Positions 8,371 to 18,529 of a stretch of 64,000 nt of DNA are shown piece after piece (positions within the stretch are counted from its first letter, which is position 1; the number at the start of each line of letters is the position of its first letter). The stretch comes from Paenibacillus rhizovicinus (GTDB lineage: Bacteria; Bacillota; Bacilli; Paenibacillales; Paenibacillaceae), in contig NZ_CP048286.1 in assembly GCF_010365285.1 (NCBI RefSeq), positions 5,568,001 to 5,632,000 on the forward strand. Reading direction: 5' to 3'. Position numbers and translations under genes: made by a program. The notes under the pieces are model-generated. The model had not been told where the DNA came from and made no database searches. It saw only the letters and a list, made by a program, of their open reading frames with translations.

Positions 8371-11285
8371 GCATGAGGCAAACGATCTCGATTCGGGGCG
8401 CGCGCGAAAATAACTTGAACAACGTCTCCCTCGATATTCCGCGGGAGAAGCTGACCGTCGTTACCGGCGTCAGCGGTTCCGGGAAATCGTCGCTCGCGTT
8501 CGACGTCATCTATGGCGAGGGTCAGCGGAGGTTTATGGAGTCGATCTCCTCTTCCTATGCCAAGCGGTACATTCCGCAGCTGAAGAAACCGGATGTCGAT
8601 TTCGTCTACGGCCTGTCGCCGGTCGTCTCCATCGAGCAGAAGACGGGAACGCCGAATCCGCGTTCGACGGTCGGCACGATGTCCGACGTGTACGATTATG
8701 TGCGCCTGCTGTTCGCGACGCTCGGAACGCCGCATTGTCCGCGCTGCAGCGCCGAGCTCGAGGCGAAGTCGCCGAATCAGATCGCGGAGCATATCCTGGC
8801 GCTGCCCGCGGGATCGACGGTCGAACTGTACGCGCCCGTACAGCCCATATTCGGCGAGACGTTCAGCGTGCTGTTCGACGAGATCCGGACGAAAGGCTAC
8901 CGCATGTTCAAGATCGACGGCGTCCTGCACGACACGGGCGACCGGATCGAATTGGACGAGCATGCGCCCCATGAGCTGGAAGTGCTGATCGACAAGTACG
9001 AAGTGAAGCGCGACATCTATAAGCAGCTCGTGTTGTCGATCGAGCTGGGCATGAAGATCGGCGAAGGCTTCCTTCATATCGTGCCGAGCGGCAGCAAGCT
9101 GACGGAGCGGGACATCGAGCGTTTCCAGCATCAGTTTGCGTGCAAGGCGCATCATTACGTCGCGGGCGAGATGTCGCCGGGCTATTTTACCTTCAACGAC
9201 ACCGACAGCGCTTGCCGCACTTGTCTGGGCATCGGCGCTTACAAGTACGCGCAGCCGGAGCTGATGATCGCCAGCCGCGAGCGAAGCCTTCGCCGCGGAG
9301 CCTTGAACGAGCGGCTCTACAACTTGAAGAACCCGAGGGCATGGCGGAACATGGTCATCTACAGCCTCTCGCAGCATTACGGCTTCAGTCTCGACACGCC
9401 GTTCAAGGATCTTCCGCCCGAAATCGTGGACATGCTGTTCTACGGCACGAAGGGGGAGCGATATACTTTTCTCGGTTCGGAGGACAATCACCAGGGTCAC
9501 TGGATTCAGGAACATGTCGGCAAGCAGTGGACGTACGATGGGATCGTAGGCGAAATCGACCGGTGGTACCGGAACTCGCGCAAGAAGCAGGAGCTGAAAG
9601 GCTACGAGGAGTCGATGTTCAATCTCGTCATGGTCGAACAGACCTGTCCCGAGTGCCACGGCATGCGGTTCAAGCCGGAGCGCCTGCTCGTTACGCTGGC
9701 GGGCAAGACGATCCATGGCCTTGTCTCCATGCCGCTGGACGAGATGAAGAGCTTCCTGCAATCGTTCGAGCTTCCGCGGCGGAAGCTGCAGGTCGGCAAG
9801 CAGATCATGAATGAGCTGCTCGGGCGGATTGATCTGCTGCTCGATATCGGACTGGGGTATTTGAACCTGGACCGCCGTTCGGACACGCTCTCCGGCGGAG
9901 AGTCGCAGCGGATCCGTTTATCGACGCAGATCGGTTCAGGCCTGATGGGGATGCTCTATGTGCTGGACGAGCCGAGTATCGGACTGCATCCGCGGGACAG
10001 TCAGAAGATGATCGACACGCTCAAGAAGCTTCGCGATTCCGGCAATACGGTTATCGTCGTGGAGCATGACGTCGAGACGATGATGGCAGCGGATCATGTC
10101 ATTGAGATCGGCCCTGGCCCAGGCCAGCACGGCGGCAATGTCGTGGCGGAGGGAACGATCGCGCAAATCATGGCGAATCCCGATTCGCTGACGGGTCAGT
10201 TCATGAGCGGCGTCCGGAACATCGTTGCGCCCGCCGAACGCAGACAGCTTGGCGACAAGGTGCTGCGAATCGTCGGCGCGCGCGAGAATACGCTGAAGAA
10301 TGTCACCGTCGAGATCCCGCTTGGCGTGATGACATGCGTGACGGGCGTGTCGGGTTCCGGCAAGAGCAGCTTGATTAACGATGTGCTGTATAAAGCGCTG
10401 CACAAGCATTTTCAGGATGCGCGCATCATTCCGGGACTGCATGATCGGATCGAAGGCGTAGAACATATCAACGGCGTCATCAACATCGACCAGTCGCCGA
10501 TCGGCCGAATGCCGACCTCGAGCCCTGCGACGTATGTCGGGCTGTACGACCGCATTCGCAAGCTGTATGCTTCGCAGGAGCTGTCCGTTGAACGAGGTTA
10601 TACCGAGACGTATTTCAGCTTCAACGCGAAGGGCGGACGCTGCGAGGAATGCAAGGGACACGGAACGATTACGTCGCAGCTGCTGTTCATGGCCGACGTG
10701 GAATCGGTGTGCCCGGCGTGCAAAGGCGCGCGCTTCGCCAGCGAGCTGCTCGATGTTACCTACAACGGCAAGACGATTGCCGATGTGCTGGAGATGTCGA
10801 TCGAGGAAGCGGAGCAGTTCTTCCGAGGCGAGAAGTACGTCGCGCATAAACTGAAGGTGCTTAACGAGCTTGGCGTCGGGTACCTGCGTCTCGGCCATTC
10901 GGCGACGGTGTTGTCCGGCGGCGAGGCGCAGCGCATCAAGCTTGCGGCGGAGCTTGGCAAGATGAAGCGCGGCGCGCACTACCTGTACATCTTCGACGAG
11001 CCGACGACCGGCTTGCATCTCGCGGACATACAGAAGCTGCTCGACTGCATGAACCGACTGCTGGAAGCGGGTCATACGGTGCTTGTCATCGAACACCATC
11101 TGGACGTCATCAAGACGGCCGACCATGTCATCGACATGGGACCGGAAGCCGGCCGGAACGGCGGCTATGTCGTCGCGACGGGCGTGCCGGAAGATATCGC
11201 GCAAGTCGAAGCGTCGCATACGGGCCGCTGTTTGCGGGAGATCGAGGCGTCCTATTCGGTGCGGAAGGCCGGGGCGTCAGTCTAG
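8367..11285 (+). CDS. UvrA-family ABC ATPase (UvrA2-like)
   Basis: A 972-residue UvrA-type protein. It has two ABC ATPase halves: Walker [10 protein letters not shown] at residues 34-42 and again near 660. The ABC signatures are [12 protein letters not shown] and [12 protein letters not shown], with Walker [13 protein letters not shown] and [12 protein letters not shown]. Zinc-binding CxxC pairs include CPRC, CRTC, CPEC, CEEC and CPAC. The sequence differs enough from housekeeping UvrA (for example [17 protein letters not shown] for the usual region) that I place it with UvrA2-like paralogues. These occur in DNA-damage tolerance and in drug-resistance loci. Co-translation with a nucleotidyltransferase is unusual. 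Confidence 0.85.
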   Translation: MSMRQTISIRGARENNLNNVSLDIPREKLTVVTGVSGSGKSSLAFDVIYGEGQRRFMESISSSYAKRYIPQLKKPDVDFVYGLSPVVSIEQKTGTPNPRSTVGTMSDVYDYVRLLFATLGTPHCPRCSAELEAKSPNQIAEHILALPAGSTVELYAPVQPIFGETFSVLFDEIRTKGYRMFKIDGVLHDTGDRIELDEHAPHELEVLIDKYEVKRDIYKQLVLSIELGMKIGEGFLHIVPSGSKLTERDIERFQHQFACKAHHYVAGEMSPGYFTFNDTDSACRTCLGIGAYKYAQPELMIASRERSLRRGALNERLYNLKNPRAWRNMVIYSLSQHYGFSLDTPFKDLPPEIVDMLFYGTKGERYTFLGSEDNHQGHWIQEHVGKQWTYDGIVGEIDRWYRNSRKKQELKGYEESMFNLVMVEQTCPECHGMRFKPERLLVTLAGKTIHGLVSMPLDEMKSFLQSFELPRRKLQVGKQIMNELLGRIDLLLDIGLGYLNLDRRSDTLSGGESQRIRLSTQIGSGLMGMLYVLDEPSIGLHPRDSQKMIDTLKKLRDSGNTVIVVEHDVETMMAADHVIEIGPGPGQHGGNVVAEGTIAQIMANPDSLTGQFMSGVRNIVAPAERRQLGDKVLRIVGARENTLKNVTVEIPLGVMTCVTGVSGSGKSSLINDVLYKALHKHFQDARIIPGLHDRIEGVEHINGVINIDQSPIGRMPTSSPATYVGLYDRIRKLYASQELSVERGYTETYFSFNAKGGRCEECKGHGTITSQLLFMADVESVCPACKGARFASELLDVTYNGKTIADVLEMSIEEAEQFFRGEKYVAHKLKVLNELGVGYLRLGHSATVLSGGEAQRIKLAAELGKMKRGAHYLYIFDEPTTGLHLADIQKLLDCMNRLLEAGHTVLVIEHHLDVIKTADHVIDMGPEAGRNGGYVVATGVPEDIAQVEASHTGRCLREIEASYSVRKAGASV

Positions 11286-11354
11286 GCGATGCTGAGGTGC
11301 CGAGCGCTTCATCGCTGAGATACCCAGCGGGCGCGGAGCCATCGCGTCATAGGA

Positions 11355-11449
11355 CAGGGACGCGGAAGCGGCGTCCTATCATCTGGCAGGGACACGGAGG
11401 CGGCATCATATCATCTGGCAGGGACACGCAGGCGGCATCACGCTATCTG
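11355..11449. repeat. Three tandem 32-bp imperfect repeats
   Basis: Units start at 11355, 11387 and 11419 and share a CAGGGACACGGAGGCGGCAT-type core followed by ATCATCTGG. They fill most of the 240-bp gap between the uvrA-like gene and the deacetylase gene. No coding sense is apparent. Confidence 0.7.
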
Positions 11450-11525
11450 CATGCTAAGGTGTGACGCCGCTGCCGGTCTGAGGTATAATGGTTGACGAGA
11501 AAGCGCATTCATAGGAGGGGATCCC

Positions 11526-12146
11526 ATGTCCGAGATGATTCATTCCGTTTCAACCGCAAGCAAAGCCATTGCCATTACGTTCGACGACGGTCCGGATTCG
11601 GTATTTACGCGTCAGACCGCAGATATGTTCAACGCTGTATCCGGGAAAGCGACGTTCTTCATGATCGGCAGCAAGATCGAAGAAGAGCAGGCATTCGTCC
11701 GGTCCATTCATGACGAAGGACACGAGATCGGCAATCATACGTATACGCATCCCCATCTGACCCAGATCGGCGAAGAGATGGCTTTCGCTGAATTGGAGCG
11801 GACGGACAAGCTGATCGAGCAGGTCATCGGCCGCCGAACGGCCGTATTCCGCGCGCCGTATCTGGACAGCAACGAGGAGACGCTCGCGCTTGCCGGCCGG
11901 TTCGGCTACAGCTCGATCGGCGCGCTCAATCTGGGCACGCGCGATTGGGAGACGCCGGGCGTGGATTTTATCCTGGAGCATACGTGGGATTCCATCCGCG
12001 ACGGCGCGATCCTGCTGTTCCATGACGGCTCCGGCGGCGACCGGTCGCAGTCGATGGAGGCGGTCCGCATTCTGCTGGACAAGCTGACGTCGGAAGGCTA
12101 TGAGCTTGTGACGGTCAGCGAACTGCTGGCCCGGCAGGGTCGTTAG
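11526..12146 (+). CDS. NodB-type polysaccharide deacetylase
   Basis: A 206-residue carbohydrate esterase 4 domain with all five NodB motifs visible: TFDDGPD (D20, D21), HTYTHP with metal ligands H70 and H74, FRAPY, the RDWETPGVD region, and ILLFHDGSG. It removes acetyl groups from N-acetylglucosamine polymers such as peptidoglycan or chitin oligosaccharides. No signal peptide is visible, so it is either cytoplasmic or exported by another route. The start has AGGAGGGG at the proper distance. A TATAAT at 11484-11489 may be its promoter. The gene ends before a strong terminator. Confidence 0.88.
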   Translation: MSEMIHSVSTASKAIAITFDDGPDSVFTRQTADMFNAVSGKATFFMIGSKIEEEQAFVRSIHDEGHEIGNHTYTHPHLTQIGEEMAFAELERTDKLIEQVIGRRTAVFRAPYLDSNEETLALAGRFGYSSIGALNLGTRDWETPGVDFILEHTWDSIRDGAILLFHDGSGGDRSQSMEAVRILLDKLTSEGYELVTVSELLARQGR

Positions 12147-12171
12147 TCCGTCGTGTGGAGGTAAGGAGATG

Positions 12172-12210
12172 AGAAAGCTAGTGCCTGCTATGGCGCTAGC
12201 TTTCTTTTTT
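12172..12210 (+). terminator. Rho-independent terminator after deacetylase gene
   Basis: AGAAAGCTAG (12172-12181) pairs with CTAGCTTTCT, extended by three inner pairs, and is followed by TTTTT. Confidence 0.85.
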
Positions 12211-12551
12211 GTGGGGGATGGAGCGCGGCGAAGGGGCAGAGCGCGCGAAAAAGCTGCCTCTGCGGCAGGAATTCGAGCCGGAATTTGGCCGTAGCGCGCG
12301 AACAACGGTTCAACCCTCTAACTTGACACCACCCGCGACCGAGACCGATCCGCCGCGCTCCCCTGCGCCAACCAAACACGGCAACCACCGTGTCCTCCCC
12401 CGGAGCAGCTGCTAACCGCATAACCGAACGGCCCTGCATTTTTTGACGAAAAATGGCCGAGAGTTAACTTTCGTTAATTGTTTGCCTAACAATTCTCCGC
12501 TACATTTAGAAGCAGTTTGAACATTCTTGGACGCGGAGGAGAACGGAAACG
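12211..12551. other. Intergenic region upstream of SLH gene
   Basis: A 340-bp stretch with no convincing gene. The first two-thirds are GC-rich and featureless. The end holds a promoter (TTGTTT at 12478-12483, 17 bp, TACATT at 12501-12506) and the GGAGGAG ribosome binding site of the SLH gene. Confidence 0.5.
12478..12506 (+). promoter_or_regulatory. Candidate sigma-A promoter of SLH gene
   Basis: TTGTTT at 12478-12483 and TACATT at 12501-12506 have a 17-bp spacer. The start codon follows about 45 bp later. Confidence 0.45.
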
Positions 12552-15500
12552 ATGGGAAAACGCAACAAAATCAACACGATCCTGGCACTGGCGCTTGGCG
12601 CGCAGCTGTTAACACCGATGCTGGCGGCGGCTGAAATCAGGCTGGAGGGCACGGATGACCCGCAGACCTTCACGGTAATGGACACGAACGAGGACTACGC
12701 CGGATCCGAATACCGCCTCGACATCGCCTCTTATGACGGAGCTGCGGAATTATACAGCGATTCCAGCATGGATCCATCCATCCCATATACCATCGATGTA
12801 TCCGACCCGGGCACGTGGATTCCGAATTTCGATTTGGACAACCCGCATCCCGTGACCTTCAACATCGATACCGTGAAAATCAACACGGAAGACGCGAACG
12901 ACGATGAAGTGGTGGACAGCAAAACGTATACTTGGAGCATGGTCTCGAACATCTACGGCTCGGTGCTTGCGCCGCCCGAACTGGCAAACCGACTGACCAT
13001 CACCATCACTTCGGGAACCGGAGCTTCGGTTACGCTGAGAAACGGCGATCCCGGCGTGTCTTACGCCGACGATGCGCTCGCCTTCTCCTATGACACGACG
13101 GAATCGGGACCGTATCAGATCGCCGCCCAGGTCGACGGCAGAGACTACGCGGCCATGAAGCTTTACCCGAGCTACATGAATCGTTATCTTCGCGAAACGA
13201 AAATCGAAGCGGATGACAGCGTGCATTCGTATTTCGCCGTCGAAGCGGGCAAGCTTATTCCTTACAGCGTCAACGACCGGGCGTCGTTTAAACCGATAGA
13301 TGCTTCCGAAGACGGAGATGAAGTGAGCTTCGACTCGAACGATGATGCCGTCAGCACGGTGCCGCTGCCGTTTGATTTTAAGTTCTACAACGAGACCTAT
13401 TCCGACGTCAGCATCAGCACCAACGGGACGTTGTCGTTCGATAACTTCGCGCGCCGCGATACGCACGGATTTCAAGAATACCCTTCTTCCATAATGCCGC
13501 CTTCCATTTACGCGTTTACGTCCGATCTCTATTTGCATGTGCCGGACGATGCGGGCGCGGAGCCGGGTGAGGATGCACAAGCTCCGTCCCATGTATACAC
13601 GCGCACGGTAGGCGATGAAGGCGATCGCCAGTTCATCGTGCAATGGGATCATGTCTATCGTTACGGTGACGAGGATTTGGCGCCGCTGACGTTCCAAGCC
13701 GTTCTCTATGAACGGACAGGAGACGTTCGCGTCCAATACGTGTCGACTGCCAGCCCCGCTGCAGATTATACGTCGGGCAGCAATGCCGTATCCGGTATTC
13801 AAGGCAACGGGTTCAACACGCAGAATGGCCTGCTGTACGCGATGAACGAACCGAAGCTGACGGACGGCCTCGCCTTATGCTATGGCGTCAGTCCCCGCTG
13901 CGGCGAAGCGGGACCGGTCTTGCAGAGCGCAACCATGACCAGCGGAAGCAAGAAAATAACGCTTGTTTTCGACAAGGCGCTCGACACGCGGACTTCGCTG
14001 ACGAATCAATTTACGCTGAGCGGCAGTCCCGTTACGATTAATGCTGCCGAGTACGACATGACTGATGCGTCGCATAAAACAGTGATTTTGAATTTGTCGT
14101 CTGCGCCGGCAGCAGGCGATGAGCTCCGCGTATCGTATCTCGACAACGCGGTGCGCGATGTAGCACAAGGGATCTATTCGGAAGCGGCGGCCGATTTCGC
14201 CGTTGAGGTCAACGAAGCTCCGCCTGTCGTAACTCCGCCTGTCGTAACTCCACCGACGCCGTCTGGCGGAACCGATAACTCGGGTTCAACGACGAATGCC
14301 GCCGGCTTGCCAGGCATCGCCGGCGGCGGGGAACAAGCTCAGATTGCGACGGGCACGGTTACGCAAACGGATGGACGCAGCATCATGACGGCAGTTATCG
14401 ATTCCGCGAAGCTGGCCGACCTGCTCGCGAAAGCAGGAGACAAGCCGGTTATTACGCTTCCTGTTACAGGTAGCATGGACCGCGTCGTCGCGGAAGCGAA
14501 CGGCGGCATGATGCAGTCGCTTGCGGACAAGTCGGCGGCGCTTACAGTACAGACGCCATTCGGGAGCTTCCCGCTGCCTGTGCAGGCATTCACCGCGAAG
14601 GCATTAAGCGCCTTGGTCGGTTCGCAGGTGCAGCCTTCGGATGTGACGATCCGCGCGAGCATTACGAAGGCTGATGAAGCCCAATTAAAGCAGATGCAGG
14701 AAGCGGCGGCGAAAGGGGATTTTACCCTCTTGGCGCCTCCGGTGGCCTTTGCCGTGACGATCGCGTATAACGGGCAATCGTACGCGATGAATGACTTCCA
14801 ATCCTTCGTGAAGTTCGAGCTGCCGCTGCCGGCCGAAGCGGAAGCCGGCCAATTGACGACGGCGATTGCGCTGGAGCCGAACGGCGGTTTCCATTCCGTG
14901 CCGACTGCCGGCGCGAATCGGAACGGTTCGCATGCAGCGATCGCGAGCAGCTTGACGGGCGGGTTGTTTGCGCCGGTTCAGCATGCGGTCAAGCTGACGG
15001 ATGTGAGATTCCATTGGTCGCGCAGCGCCGTCAACGACCTGGCGTCCCGTATGGTCGTCAATGGGAGCGGCGACGGCCAATTCCATCCGGACAGCAGCGT
15101 AACCCGCGCGGAATTCGCGGCGATCTTACTTCGCGCGCTCGGCCTGCAGAGCAGCGCGAGCGGGCAAGCGTACCGCGACGTGAACAGCTCCGATTGGTTC
15201 GCTGGCGACGTAGCGGCAGCAGCCATGTTCGGGCTGGTGTCCGGTTATGAGGACGGTAATTTCCGTCCGGCGAATACGGTTACGCGGCAGGAAGCGATGG
15301 TGATGATCGCCAGGGCGATGAAACTGGCCGGCATGGAGACTTCCATCAGCGATATTCAGGCAGCGTCGCTGCTTGCCGCTTATCGGGATTTTGCCAGCAT
15401 CGGCACATGGGCCGCTCCGTCAGCGGCGATCTTGATCCAGAACGGCCTCGTGCAGGGCGGCGACGGGCAGCTTCGTCCGACCGGCCAAATCACGCGAGCG

Positions 15501-15563
15501 GAGACAGCCGTCATCGTCGTGCGGCTGCTTCAGCAGGCGGGACTGATCGACAAACAGGGCTGA
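12552..15563 (+). CDS. Secreted SLH-domain surface protein with SwmB-like module
   Basis: A 1003-residue secreted protein. A signal peptide (residues 1-28, ending AAAEI) is followed by a long beta-rich region of unknown function. Residues 450-550 resemble the SwmB repeat (ATMTSGSKKITLVFDKALDT). A Pro/Thr linker (PPVVTPPVVTPP) follows, then a module also found before the SLH repeats of two other proteins in this window. Three SLH domains (about 815-1003) end the protein, each with the TRAEFAAIL, TRQEAMVMI or TRAETAVIV signature. SLH repeats bind pyruvylated cell-wall polymer and so anchor the protein at the cell surface. No catalytic domain is recognised, so it may be adhesive or structural. 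Confidence 0.85.
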   Translation: MGKRNKINTILALALGAQLLTPMLAAAEIRLEGTDDPQTFTVMDTNEDYAGSEYRLDIASYDGAAELYSDSSMDPSIPYTIDVSDPGTWIPNFDLDNPHPVTFNIDTVKINTEDANDDEVVDSKTYTWSMVSNIYGSVLAPPELANRLTITITSGTGASVTLRNGDPGVSYADDALAFSYDTTESGPYQIAAQVDGRDYAAMKLYPSYMNRYLRETKIEADDSVHSYFAVEAGKLIPYSVNDRASFKPIDASEDGDEVSFDSNDDAVSTVPLPFDFKFYNETYSDVSISTNGTLSFDNFARRDTHGFQEYPSSIMPPSIYAFTSDLYLHVPDDAGAEPGEDAQAPSHVYTRTVGDEGDRQFIVQWDHVYRYGDEDLAPLTFQAVLYERTGDVRVQYVSTASPAADYTSGSNAVSGIQGNGFNTQNGLLYAMNEPKLTDGLALCYGVSPRCGEAGPVLQSATMTSGSKKITLVFDKALDTRTSLTNQFTLSGSPVTINAAEYDMTDASHKTVILNLSSAPAAGDELRVSYLDNAVRDVAQGIYSEAAADFAVEVNEAPPVVTPPVVTPPTPSGGTDNSGSTTNAAGLPGIAGGGEQAQIATGTVTQTDGRSIMTAVIDSAKLADLLAKAGDKPVITLPVTGSMDRVVAEANGGMMQSLADKSAALTVQTPFGSFPLPVQAFTAKALSALVGSQVQPSDVTIRASITKADEAQLKQMQEAAAKGDFTLLAPPVAFAVTIAYNGQSYAMNDFQSFVKFELPLPAEAEAGQLTTAIALEPNGGFHSVPTAGANRNGSHAAIASSLTGGLFAPVQHAVKLTDVRFHWSRSAVNDLASRMVVNGSGDGQFHPDSSVTRAEFAAILLRALGLQSSASGQAYRDVNSSDWFAGDVAAAAMFGLVSGYEDGNFRPANTVTRQEAMVMIARAMKLAGMETSISDIQAASLLAAYRDFASIGTWAAPSAAILIQNGLVQGGDGQLRPTGQITRAETAVIVVRLLQQAGLIDKQG

Positions 15564-15565
15564 TT

Positions 15566-15670
15566 AGCAAGCCCAAGAGCAAGCCCAAGAGCAAGTCTAA
15601 GAGCAAGTCCAAAAGCAAGCCCAAGAGCAAGCCCAAAGAGCAAGCCCACAAAGCAAGTCCACAGAACAAG
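15566..15670. repeat. 12-bp tandem repeat after SLH gene
   Basis: About eight imperfect copies of AGCAAGCCCAAG/AGCAAGTCCAAG begin three bases after the SLH stop codon. In another frame they would read Ser-Lys-Pro-Lys. They lie between the SLH stop and the terminator shared with trpB. Confidence 0.7.
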
Positions 15671-15702
15671 TCGACGCAGCCGCAGCTTCCCGATCGAACA
15701 CT

Positions 15703-15747
15703 AAAAAGCCCGGATTACGATGAGCGTATCATCGCAATCCGGGCTTT
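15703..15747 (-). terminator. Terminator of trpB (possibly bidirectional)
   Basis: AAAGCCCGGATT..GATGA (15705-15723) pairs with TCATCG.AATCCGGGCTTT (15729-15747) in a 19-bp stem with one mismatch. On the minus strand the stem is followed by a run of T residues, immediately downstream of trpB. On the plus strand only TTT follows. Confidence 0.85.
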
Positions 15748-15757
15748 ACGCATACGA

Positions 15758-16921
15758 TTATTTGTTCAGCATGTGGAACACTTGCTCCACGTCTTTGTCA
15801 CCGCGACCGGACAAGTTGACGATGATGATTTGATCCTTGCTCATGGTCGGCGCAAGCTTCTTGGCGTAAGCGACCGCGTGCGCGCTTTCGAGCGCCGGGA
15901 TAATGCCCTCGGTACGGGACAGCTCTTGGAACGCCGCGAGCACTTCCTCGTTGCTGACCGTCACGTATTCGCCGCGGCCCGTTACTTTCAAGTTGCTGTG
16001 CTCCGGTCCGATGCCCGGGTAATCAAGGCCTGCGGCGATGGAGTAGGTCTTCCGCGGATTGCCTTCTTCGTCCAGCAGCACCAGGCACTTGAAGCCGTGG
16101 ATGACGCTAGGCACGCCTTCGGTCAAGGAAGGAGCTTGGTCCGGCTCGACGCCGATCAAGCGCACGGACGGCTCGTCCAAATAATGCGCGAACGCTCCGA
16201 TGGCGTTGCTGCCGCCGCCGACGCAAGCGAGGACGGCATCCGGGAGACGGCCTTCTTTCTCCAAAATCTGACGTTTGGACTCTTCGCTGATGACGGATTG
16301 GAAGTGCTTCACCATCGTCGGGAACGGATGCGGACCGACCGCGGAACCCAGCAAATAGAACGTCGTCTTGTAATTCTCGACCAAATCGTTGAGCGCCTCG
16401 TCGACGGCATCCTTCAGACGGCCTTGTCCTTTATTGACCGGCACGACGGTCGCGCCGAGCAGCTCCATCCGGAACACGTTCAACGCTTGGCGGCGCGTAT
16501 CCTCGGCTCCCATGTAGATGATGCATTCCATGTCGAACATCGCGCAGGCCGTCGCTGTCGCAACGCCGTGCTGCCCAGCGCCGGTTTCCGCGATGATCCG
16601 CTTGGCGCCCATCCGTTTGGCGAGCAAGATTTGCCCGATAACGTTGTTGATTTTGTGCGCGCCGGTGTGGTTCAAGTCTTCGCGCTTCAAGTAGATTTTG
16701 GCGCCGCCCCACGATTCGGTCAATTGCTTGGCGAACGTCAGCGGATTCTCGCGGCCGACGTATTCCCGCAGGTAGTAACGGAATTCCTCGTTGAATTCCG
16801 GATCGTCCTTGTATGTATAAAACTGATCGCTTAAGTAGCTCAACACTTCCTGCAGTTCCGGCGGAACGAAGCTGCCGCCGAACTCTCCGAAATAACCGGC
16901 GGTCGATTGATTTTGATCCAT
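15758..16921 (-). CDS. trpB: Tryptophan synthase beta chain
   Basis: A 387-residue TrpB, close to the usual 390-400. The protein condenses indole with serine using PLP. The PLP lysine lies in [15 protein letters not shown], the catalytic Glu in [13 protein letters not shown] and the phosphate loop in GGGSNAIG. The ATG at 16921 follows GGAGG; the longer reading from 16975 does not. No trpA or other trp gene is adjacent, so this is a stand-alone copy. It may be a second trpB or the only one separated from its operon. It ends in a strong terminator. Confidence 0.95.
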   Translation of the reverse strand: MDQNQSTAGYFGEFGGSFVPPELQEVLSYLSDQFYTYKDDPEFNEEFRYYLREYVGRENPLTFAKQLTESWGGAKIYLKREDLNHTGAHKINNVIGQILLAKRMGAKRIIAETGAGQHGVATATACAMFDMECIIYMGAEDTRRQALNVFRMELLGATVVPVNKGQGRLKDAVDEALNDLVENYKTTFYLLGSAVGPHPFPTMVKHFQSVISEESKRQILEKEGRLPDAVLACVGGGSNAIGAFAHYLDEPSVRLIGVEPDQAPSLTEGVPSVIHGFKCLVLLDEEGNPRKTYSIAAGLDYPGIGPEHSNLKVTGRGEYVTVSNEEVLAAFQELSRTEGIIPALESAHAVAYAKKLAPTMSKDQIIIVNLSGRGDKDVEQVFHMLNK

Positions 16922-17227
16922 TTGAAAGCGCCTCCATGTGTTGTTGTCGTTGATTCCGATTCTATGGTAACACATTATTTGCGATCGGTCTTGGGAGGAA
17001 TTTGAAGAACGGCCGATAGAATCGATTATTTTTTTCAGAGTAACCCCTTAAGATATCAACATGGATTAGAGCAATGGACGTTTATAATTGTAGAAGGAAG
17101 TCCCGTCGATGCAGGAAAGGATTTCCGGCTCGCGCAGCGAAGGATTTTAATAATGCTGCGCGCAGGGAAACCAGGCTGGGCAGGCGCGGCGATCCGAGGT
17201 GCAAGGGATAATCCGGAAGGAGACATT
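16922..17227. other. Divergent intergenic region trpB / oxidoreductase
   Basis: About 305 bp between divergent genes. A TATAAT at 17083-17088 with TGGATT 15 bp upstream may be a weak promoter for the oxidoreductase. I see no T-box or leader peptide for trpB. Confidence 0.35.
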
Positions 17228-18349
17228 ATGATGAGTGCTATTGTGAAAATCGGTCTAATCGGTTTAGGAGAAGCGGCGCAGGTCATCCATTTGCCCGTGC
17301 TTCAAGCGATGGGGGACGCATTCGAAATAACGGCCGTTTGCGACATTTCCCCGAGTCTCGTGCAAGCGATCGGGGATCAATACCGGGTTCCAGGGCGTTA
17401 CGCGTCGGCGGAAGACCTGCTGGACGATGAAGAGGTCGAAGCGGTTCTCGTCTTGAACAGCGACGAGTATCATGCCGACTGTATCGTGGAAGCGCTTAAA
17501 CGCGATAAGCATGTGTTCGTGGAGAAGCCGATGTGTCTGACGAAGGCCGATGCGAAGCGCATCATCGAAGCCAAGAACGCCTCGTCCGGTAAAGTGATGG
17601 TCGGCTACATGCGGCGGTACGCGGAAGCGTTCGTTCAAGGGGTAGAAGAAGTGAAGAAGCTGGGCCGGATTAATTACGCGCGGGTACGCGACATTATCGG
17701 GCAGAACAGCTATTTTATCAAACAAAGCGCGAACGTGCTCCGCTTCACGGACATTCCGGCCGAACTGGCGGAAGACCGTCGCTTGCGCGCGCAGGCATTG
17801 GCTAAGGAAGCTCTGGGCGAACGTGCGGAGCGTTTCAATAACACCTATCGTCTCATGGGCGGCCTCAGCAGCCACGATCTGTCCGCCATGCGCGAAATAT
17901 TAGGGATGCCTGCCCGCGTGCTGGCGGCTTCGCGCTGGAAAGACGGTCAGTTCATGAGCGCCATGTTCCAATACGACGAAGGCTTCAACGTGCTGTTCGA
18001 GACAGGCTGCGACCATCAAGGGCGCTTCGACGCGACGATCGAAGTCATGGGCGAGACGGGCACGGTGCGGGTTGATTACGACACGGCTTACATCCGTCAT
18101 CTGCCGACGGTGCTGACCATAACGGAAACGACGGGCGACCGCTATCAAGAAACGGTGATCCGCCCGACGTTCACGGATTCGTATACGATCGAGCTGAGGC
18201 ATTTCCATGAAGTGATCGTCAACGACGCTCCGATCAAGACGACGCCCGAGGATGCGGCGCAGGATCTGGAACTGTTCGAAATGCTCATCGAAGCGATGGA
18301 CGAGGCGGAGCAGCGCGCTTCTCGCGAACAGGCGAGCCCGGTATTGTAA
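17228..18349 (+). CDS. Gfo/Idh/MocA-family oxidoreductase
   Basis: A 373-residue NAD(P)-dependent dehydrogenase of the Gfo/Idh/MocA type. The Rossmann motif is GLIGLGEAAQVIHLPVL, the strand VEAVLVLNSDEYH follows, and the conserved HVFVEKPMCLTKADA segment carries the EKP motif. The C-terminal alpha/beta domain includes GGLSSHDLSAMREILG, where an HD pair would act in catalysis. The family oxidises sugars, inositols and related polyols. ATG at 17228 follows AAGGAGA; 17231 is also possible. It stands alone, so the substrate cannot be assigned. Confidence 0.85.
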   Translation: MMSAIVKIGLIGLGEAAQVIHLPVLQAMGDAFEITAVCDISPSLVQAIGDQYRVPGRYASAEDLLDDEEVEAVLVLNSDEYHADCIVEALKRDKHVFVEKPMCLTKADAKRIIEAKNASSGKVMVGYMRRYAEAFVQGVEEVKKLGRINYARVRDIIGQNSYFIKQSANVLRFTDIPAELAEDRRLRAQALAKEALGERAERFNNTYRLMGGLSSHDLSAMREILGMPARVLAASRWKDGQFMSAMFQYDEGFNVLFETGCDHQGRFDATIEVMGETGTVRVDYDTAYIRHLPTVLTITETTGDRYQETVIRPTFTDSYTIELRHFHEVIVNDAPIKTTPEDAAQDLELFEMLIEAMDEAEQRASREQASPVL

Positions 18350-18414
18350 TTCGAGCGGCAGAGCGCGAATGAGAAGACAGTCTAGCAATTTTCAAAACAT
18401 ACAGGTATGAAAAG

Positions 18415-18443
18415 TTGAATCTATGATTTTCAAACGGTATGAT
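18415..18443 (+). promoter_or_regulatory. Sigma-A promoter of the FAD-protein gene
   Basis: TTGAAT at 18415-18420 and TATGAT at 18438-18443 have a 17-bp spacer. The start codon follows about 85 bp later. Confidence 0.6.
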
Positions 18444-18529
18444 AGATATGGCAGGACATGTCAATGGATTGCTGCACCGGTCATGCGGCATGTTCGGCAG
18501 TGCGAATTCCAAATTTGGGAGGGAACATC

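Noticed and set aside
8340-11219. Long minus-strand frames opposite the uvrA-like gene.
   Set aside because: They are antisense shadows rich in Arg, Leu and Asp, without motifs or ribosome binding sites.
11355-11449. CRISPR array from the 32-bp repeat.
   Set aside because: The units are directly adjacent with no unique spacers, and no cas genes are present.
15407-16834. A 475-residue plus-strand frame over trpB.
   Set aside because: It runs antisense to a clear tryptophan synthase beta gene, and its N-terminal part is the 12-bp repeat read through.
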